Part shown: piece by piece, positions 23,784-26,258 of the stretch
How the letters are laid out: the number at the start of each line of letters is the position of its first letter
How positions within the stretch are numbered: position 1 is the stretch's first letter
Source: Candidatus Hermodarchaeota archaeon
Lineage (GTDB): Archaea; Asgardarchaeota; Hermodarchaeia; Hermodarchaeales; Hermodarchaeaceae
Reading direction: 5' to 3'
Assembly: GCA_016839995.1 (NCBI GenBank)
Contig: JAEOTD010000033.1
Coordinates: 1-26,258 of the forward strand
Length of the DNA: 26,258 nucleotides
Made by a program: the position numbers and the translations under genes
The notes under the pieces: generated by a model
The model's input: the letters and a program-made list of their open reading frames with translations, nothing else
Told to the model about the DNA's origin: nothing
Databases searched by the model: none

Positions 23784-24478
23784 TAATTTTGAAGGAACAA
23801 CTTTGGTTCACCTTATTGGTGCTGGCTCAATTAGGTGCTGTAACCAATAATATTCGTACATCAACTTCACGTCTAGCTAAACTCTTACAAATAAGTCAAC
23901 AAACTGCCTCACGAAGATTATCAATCCTTGAACAGAAAGGGTTCATTCGTCGAGTTCTAAATAATCGTGGACAATTAATCCGTATTGAATCAAAGGGAGC
24001 CTCTGAATTAACTAAAATCCAATCTATTCTTGAAATGGCTTTGACGAAAAAACGGTATCGAAGCTTTAGAGGCCAAGTGTTCACAGGGCTCGGAGAAGGA
24101 GCATATTATATCCGTTTGGAAGAATACCGAAAACAGTTTCGCAAACTACTGGGTTACAATCCCTTCCCAGGAACTCTAAACATCCAATTAATGACTGAAG
24201 CAGATGTGAATGAATTTCAATTATTAAAAGCCACAATAGGGATTCTAATACAAGGCTTCGAAAGTGAGGGTCGTAGCTTCGGGCCAGTTACTTGTTATCC
24301 TGCAACTGTGAATGGTGAACAGAAAGCCGCTATCTTGTTGATTGAACGTACCCATCATCATCCAAATGTTGTTGAAATCATTGCACCAATTAATCTCCGT
24401 GAAAAACTCAACGTTTCTGATAATGACATTATTACTGTGAAATTCGATCTTTCTGATTTACTATTGCCTTCTCAATAA
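23780..24478 (+). CDS. ribK: CTP-dependent riboflavin kinase with winged-helix domain
   Basis: Archaeal RibK makes FMN from riboflavin using CTP. The 232-residue protein has an N-terminal winged helix (about 5-75: TSTSRLAKLLQISQQTASRRL, then RRVLNNRGQLIRI), as in a subset of archaeal RibK proteins where it may act as a regulator. The kinase domain (90-225) has FTGLGEGAYYI, LGYNPFPGTLNIQL (metal/nucleotide site), FESEGRSFGPVTCYPA and ERTHHHPNVVEIIAP. The start ATG overlaps the EndoV stop. Its last 47 nt overlap the antisense 3' end of ribL, the next enzyme of the pathway. Confidence 0.93.
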   Translation: MIILKEQLWFTLLVLAQLGAVTNNIRTSTSRLAKLLQISQQTASRRLSILEQKGFIRRVLNNRGQLIRIESKGASELTKIQSILEMALTKKRYRSFRGQVFTGLGEGAYYIRLEEYRKQFRKLLGYNPFPGTLNIQLMTEADVNEFQLLKATIGILIQGFESEGRSFGPVTCYPATVNGEQKAAILLIERTHHHPNVVEIIAPINLREKLNVSDNDIITVKFDLSDLLLPSQ

Positions 24479-24881
24479 TCCGCGTGGTGCTATTCAAGGG
24501 AAATTCGTTAAATAATTGTTCTAATCGAATCACTCGGGTTGACAGGCCTTTCTGTTCTAACCTATTCTGGACTTCTTCTAATGAGATCTTTTGGTTTGGA
24601 CCTAACATGAGAACATCTGGTTTTAACTCCTCAACAATACTTACAAAATCTGAGCCTGGGTTTCCCAAAATCGCTTTTGAGACGCCTTTAAGGGCTTCAA
24701 CCATGAACAGACGCTGATTTTCAGGAACAATAACTGGATGCCCCTTAGTATGGATTACATTCTCATCGCGAGCAATCACAACAATGACATCACCTAGCTT
24801 AGCCGCTTCTGATACGAGAAAAACGTGACCAGGGTGAAGAATATCAAAGGTTCCTGCTATTACAATTCGCTTGTTCGTCAT
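24432..24881 (-). CDS. ribL: FAD synthase, archaeal RibL type
   Basis: The enzyme adenylates FMN to FAD. The 149-residue protein has the cytidylyltransferase-type fold with AGTFDILHPGHVFLVSEA (HxGH nucleotide motif), VVIARDENV, GHPVIVPENQRLFMVEAL, and KAILGNPG, then LKPDVLMLGPNQKI. The segment NSTTRIIEKAI near the end corresponds to the STTxxI motif. It matches the layout of Methanocaldococcus RibL. It converges on ribK, which supplies its substrate FMN, with a 47-nt overlap of coding sequence. The ATG at 24881 has AGG just before it, and AT-rich sequence at about 24907-24920 can serve as promoter. Confidence 0.93.
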   Translation of the reverse strand: MTNKRIVIAGTFDILHPGHVFLVSEAAKLGDVIVVIARDENVIHTKGHPVIVPENQRLFMVEALKGVSKAILGNPGSDFVSIVEELKPDVLMLGPNQKISLEEVQNRLEQKGLSTRVIRLEQLFNEFPLNSTTRIIEKAIVNQKDRISQ

Positions 24882-24906
24882 CCTGTTCGCCTTTGTATTA
24901 ATGCGA

Positions 24907-24950
24907 ATATAAAATTATAAGGCTAATCTCTTTTTCAGAAAGTTTTATAG
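24907..24950. promoter_or_regulatory. Divergent promoters of ribL and tRNA-Lys
   Basis: ATATAAAATTATAA (24907-24920) is a TATA region 26-39 nt upstream of the ribL ATG on the minus strand. AGTTTTATAG (24941-24950) is a TATA box 28-37 nt upstream of the tRNA-Lys 5' end on the plus strand. Confidence 0.5.
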
Positions 24951-24977
24951 TATGTGGTGGAAAAACTGCTCAATCGC

Positions 24978-25097
24978 GGGCTCGTAGCTTAGCCAGGCAG
25001 AGCGTCGGGCTCTTAAGTCATTACTATTGGAGACACCCGATTGTCGGGGGTTCGAAAGAACATATCACTTTATCCGAAAATCCCCCCGAGCCCGCCA
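24978..25097 (+). tRNA. tRNA-Lys(CTT) with two introns
   Basis: The acceptor is GGGCTCG/CGAGCCC with discriminator G and encoded CCA (25095-25097). The D arm is GCTT/GAGC, and the anticodon stem TCGGG/CCCGA has loop CTCTTA+A (anticodon CTT). Intron 1 (25016-25034, 19 nt) is at 37/38 with a CTCT/GGAG helix and bulges TA^A and AC^A. Intron 2 (25057-25080, 24 nt) is at 59/60 in the T loop. Its central helix pairs the loop's own TTCG with CGAA in the intron, flanked by bulges AA^A and AA^T. Splicing restores TTCGAAT between GGGGG and CCCCC. Confidence 0.92.
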
Positions 25098-25104
25098 CTT
25101 CAAC

Positions 25105-26103
25105 TCATTTTGAAAAATGTTCATATCCCTTAGGTTCTATCTCTCGTTCTTCTCCGTTCATATGCAAGACTTTCTCAGGTTCTTCAACAACTTCCCCAAT
25201 TCGAATTAAAGATCCACCTACTTGTTGTACCATTTCAGAGACAATGGTCCATTTTTTAGCTGGAAAAGTAACTACAAGCTCAAATTCCTCTCCTCCGTAG
25301 AGTGCTAGGTCAACTGGATCTAAATCATTGGTTGCTGCGAACTGTTTGCAAATATCAGGAATTGGTAAGTTATCTATTCGAAATCCGACTCGACTTGCTG
25401 CTGAAAGCTCATGTAATGACCAGGCCAATCCATCACTACTGTCGATTGATGCTGACACAATACCCGTGCTTGCAAGGGCCTGTCCTTCTTTAATTCGTGC
25501 TCTAGGACTGAGTGCGTGTTTTCGAATTCTGTTAACCAGTTTAGTGGGTTTTGAATGACCTTGTAATATAGCCTCGAATAACGCTCCTGTATAACCGAAT
25601 TCACCGGTTGTGGCTATCAAATCACCTGGTTTGGCTCCATTCCTTCTTAGGATTTGGGTTTGAGGAACCGTTCCAACAGCCGCACAATCAATAATCAGTT
25701 CCAAACTTTGGTTGGTATCTCCTCCAAGATAGTAGGTTTCATGTTCACGACAAACACAGTTCAATCCGCCGACCAGAGCCGCTGCAAAATTAACTTGACT
25801 ATCCACAGGAAGACCTAACGAAACTATCACACCAAGGGGTTTGGCTCCTTTTGCTGCTAAATCACTTAATCCCATTACTCCGGCCTTCCACGCAATTTCG
25901 TTTGCACTCATTCCTGGTAGGACATCTGTTGATTCAACCAACATATCACAATTCACAACAAGAGCCTCTCCATTTAGAGGAACAGCGACAGCATCTTCCA
26001 TTCCCGAAAGGAGCGCCCCCTCAAATGGGGTAATTAGATCTTGAAACCAACGAATTATTCCCCTCTCTCCAAGATCCCGAAGTGTGTTAGCTTTTTTCGA
26101 CAT
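25105..26103 (-). CDS. thiL: Thiamine-monophosphate kinase
   Basis: The enzyme phosphorylates thiamine monophosphate to thiamine diphosphate with ATP. From ATG 26103 (GAAGGGA 6 nt before; GTG 26118 is less likely) it has 332 residues, normal for ThiL. The family order is clear: SGMEDAVAVPL near residues 34-44, VVNCDMLVESTDVLPGMSANEIAWKA (Mg-ATP binding), NLSD-like MGLSDLAAKGAKPLGVIVSL, GGLNCVCREHETYYLGGDTN, ATTGEFGYTGAL, ASIDSSDGLAWSLHEL, and ALYGGEEFELVVTF. The catalytic Asp pairs are in place. It is a single gene between tRNA-Lys and tRNA-Thr; no other thiamine genes are present. Confidence 0.95.
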   Translation of the reverse strand: MSKKANTLRDLGERGIIRWFQDLITPFEGALLSGMEDAVAVPLNGEALVVNCDMLVESTDVLPGMSANEIAWKAGVMGLSDLAAKGAKPLGVIVSLGLPVDSQVNFAAALVGGLNCVCREHETYYLGGDTNQSLELIIDCAAVGTVPQTQILRRNGAKPGDLIATTGEFGYTGALFEAILQGHSKPTKLVNRIRKHALSPRARIKEGQALASTGIVSASIDSSDGLAWSLHELSAASRVGFRIDNLPIPDICKQFAATNDLDPVDLALYGGEEFELVVTFPAKKWTIVSEMVQQVGGSLIRIGEVVEEPEKVLHMNGEEREIEPKGYEHFSK

Positions 26104-26180
26104 TAATAATCCCTTCACAATTTACTATTAACCGCAGTGTCGAAATCTTTTTGGGTGTCCCCCCTCAACCCATTTACAGT

Positions 26181-26258
26181 GCCTCGGTAGCTCAGTGGTA
26201 GAGCGACAGCCTCGTAAGCTCTTCATATATCGTCGAGAAAGCTGCTGGTCGTGGGTTC
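26181..26258 (+). tRNA. tRNA-Thr(CGT), truncated at the window end, with an intron
   Basis: The 5' acceptor strand GCCTCGG, D arm GCTC/GAGC and anticodon stem (ACAGC/GCTGC, with one A-C mismatch at the bottom) are visible; the window ends inside the T loop (GTGGG-TTC). The loop CTCGTA+A gives anticodon CGT. A 23-nt intron (26217-26239) is at 37/38: CTCG pairs perfectly with CGAG, with bulges TA^A and AA^A. Any T-loop intron would be beyond the window. Confidence 0.85.

Noticed and set aside
1..26258. CRISPR array, prophage, defence island or replication origin
   Set aside because: No regularly spaced repeats, phage genes or clustered origin boxes were seen; apart from TnpB the genes are housekeeping.

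Overview
The window looks like a chromosomal segment of an archaeon, most likely an Asgard archaeon or a close relative. Archaeal markers are TFB, archaeosine tRNA-guanine transglycosylase, an Lsm protein, eS17, a proteasome beta subunit, a PAC2 chaperone, a CTP-type riboflavin kinase with an archaeal FAD synthase, a TYW1/Taw1 wyosine enzyme and intron-containing tRNAs. The eukaryote-like component is unusually rich: an Rpb8/RpoG-like polymerase subunit, a ribophorin I (OST1)-like membrane protein, an Alg7/DPAGT1-like GlcNAc-1-phosphate transferase, a translin and NOG1. The lineage is inferred from gene content; no phylogeny was run.

Layout. 1-870: the 5' end of TFB and an RpoG/Rpb8 gene, both on the minus strand. 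862-2110: an orphan TnpB element (IS200/IS605 group) lying directly against the rpoG promoter. 2180-4740: Lsm protein, tgtA without a PUA domain, tRNA-Glu(CTC) and eS17. 4800-6800: a SerK/SbnI-like ParB-fold protein and an unrecognised 332-residue protein. 6880-9290: a plus-strand run of PAC2 chaperone, membrane winged-helix protein and uridine phosphorylase, facing tRNA-Gln(TTG). 9350-15200: a surface-glycosylation block. On the minus strand an oxidoreductase, a hexapeptide acyltransferase and the ribophorin I-like gene form a likely operon. A TrmB-type regulator diverges from it, and the Alg7-like transferase converges on the regulator. 15300-20750: HhH-MutS, NMN adenylyltransferase, O6-alkylguanine-DNA alkyltransferase, RtcA and NOG1. 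20830-26258: a proteasome beta subunit lacking Thr1, Taw1, a translin-EndoV-RibK operon, RibL, tRNA-Lys(CTT), ThiL and a truncated tRNA-Thr(CGT).

Themes. (1) N-glycosylation: lipid-linked sugar initiation (Alg7-like), nucleotide-sugar modification (oxidoreductase and acyltransferase) and an oligosaccharyltransferase accessory subunit (ribophorin I-like) sit together around one regulator. (2) tRNA biology: all four tRNA genes contain introns, six in all, several at non-canonical D-loop or T-loop (59/60) positions; tgtA and taw1 modify tRNA and RtcA processes RNA ends. (3) Proteasome: a beta-type subunit with Ala in place of the catalytic Thr1, plus a PAC2 assembly chaperone. (4) Compactness: four convergent gene pairs overlap at their 3' ends by 17-47 nt, including the consecutive enzymes riboflavin kinase and FAD synthase. 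No intergenic stretch exceeds 300 bases; the largest, 273-470, holds a hairpin next to the TFB start.
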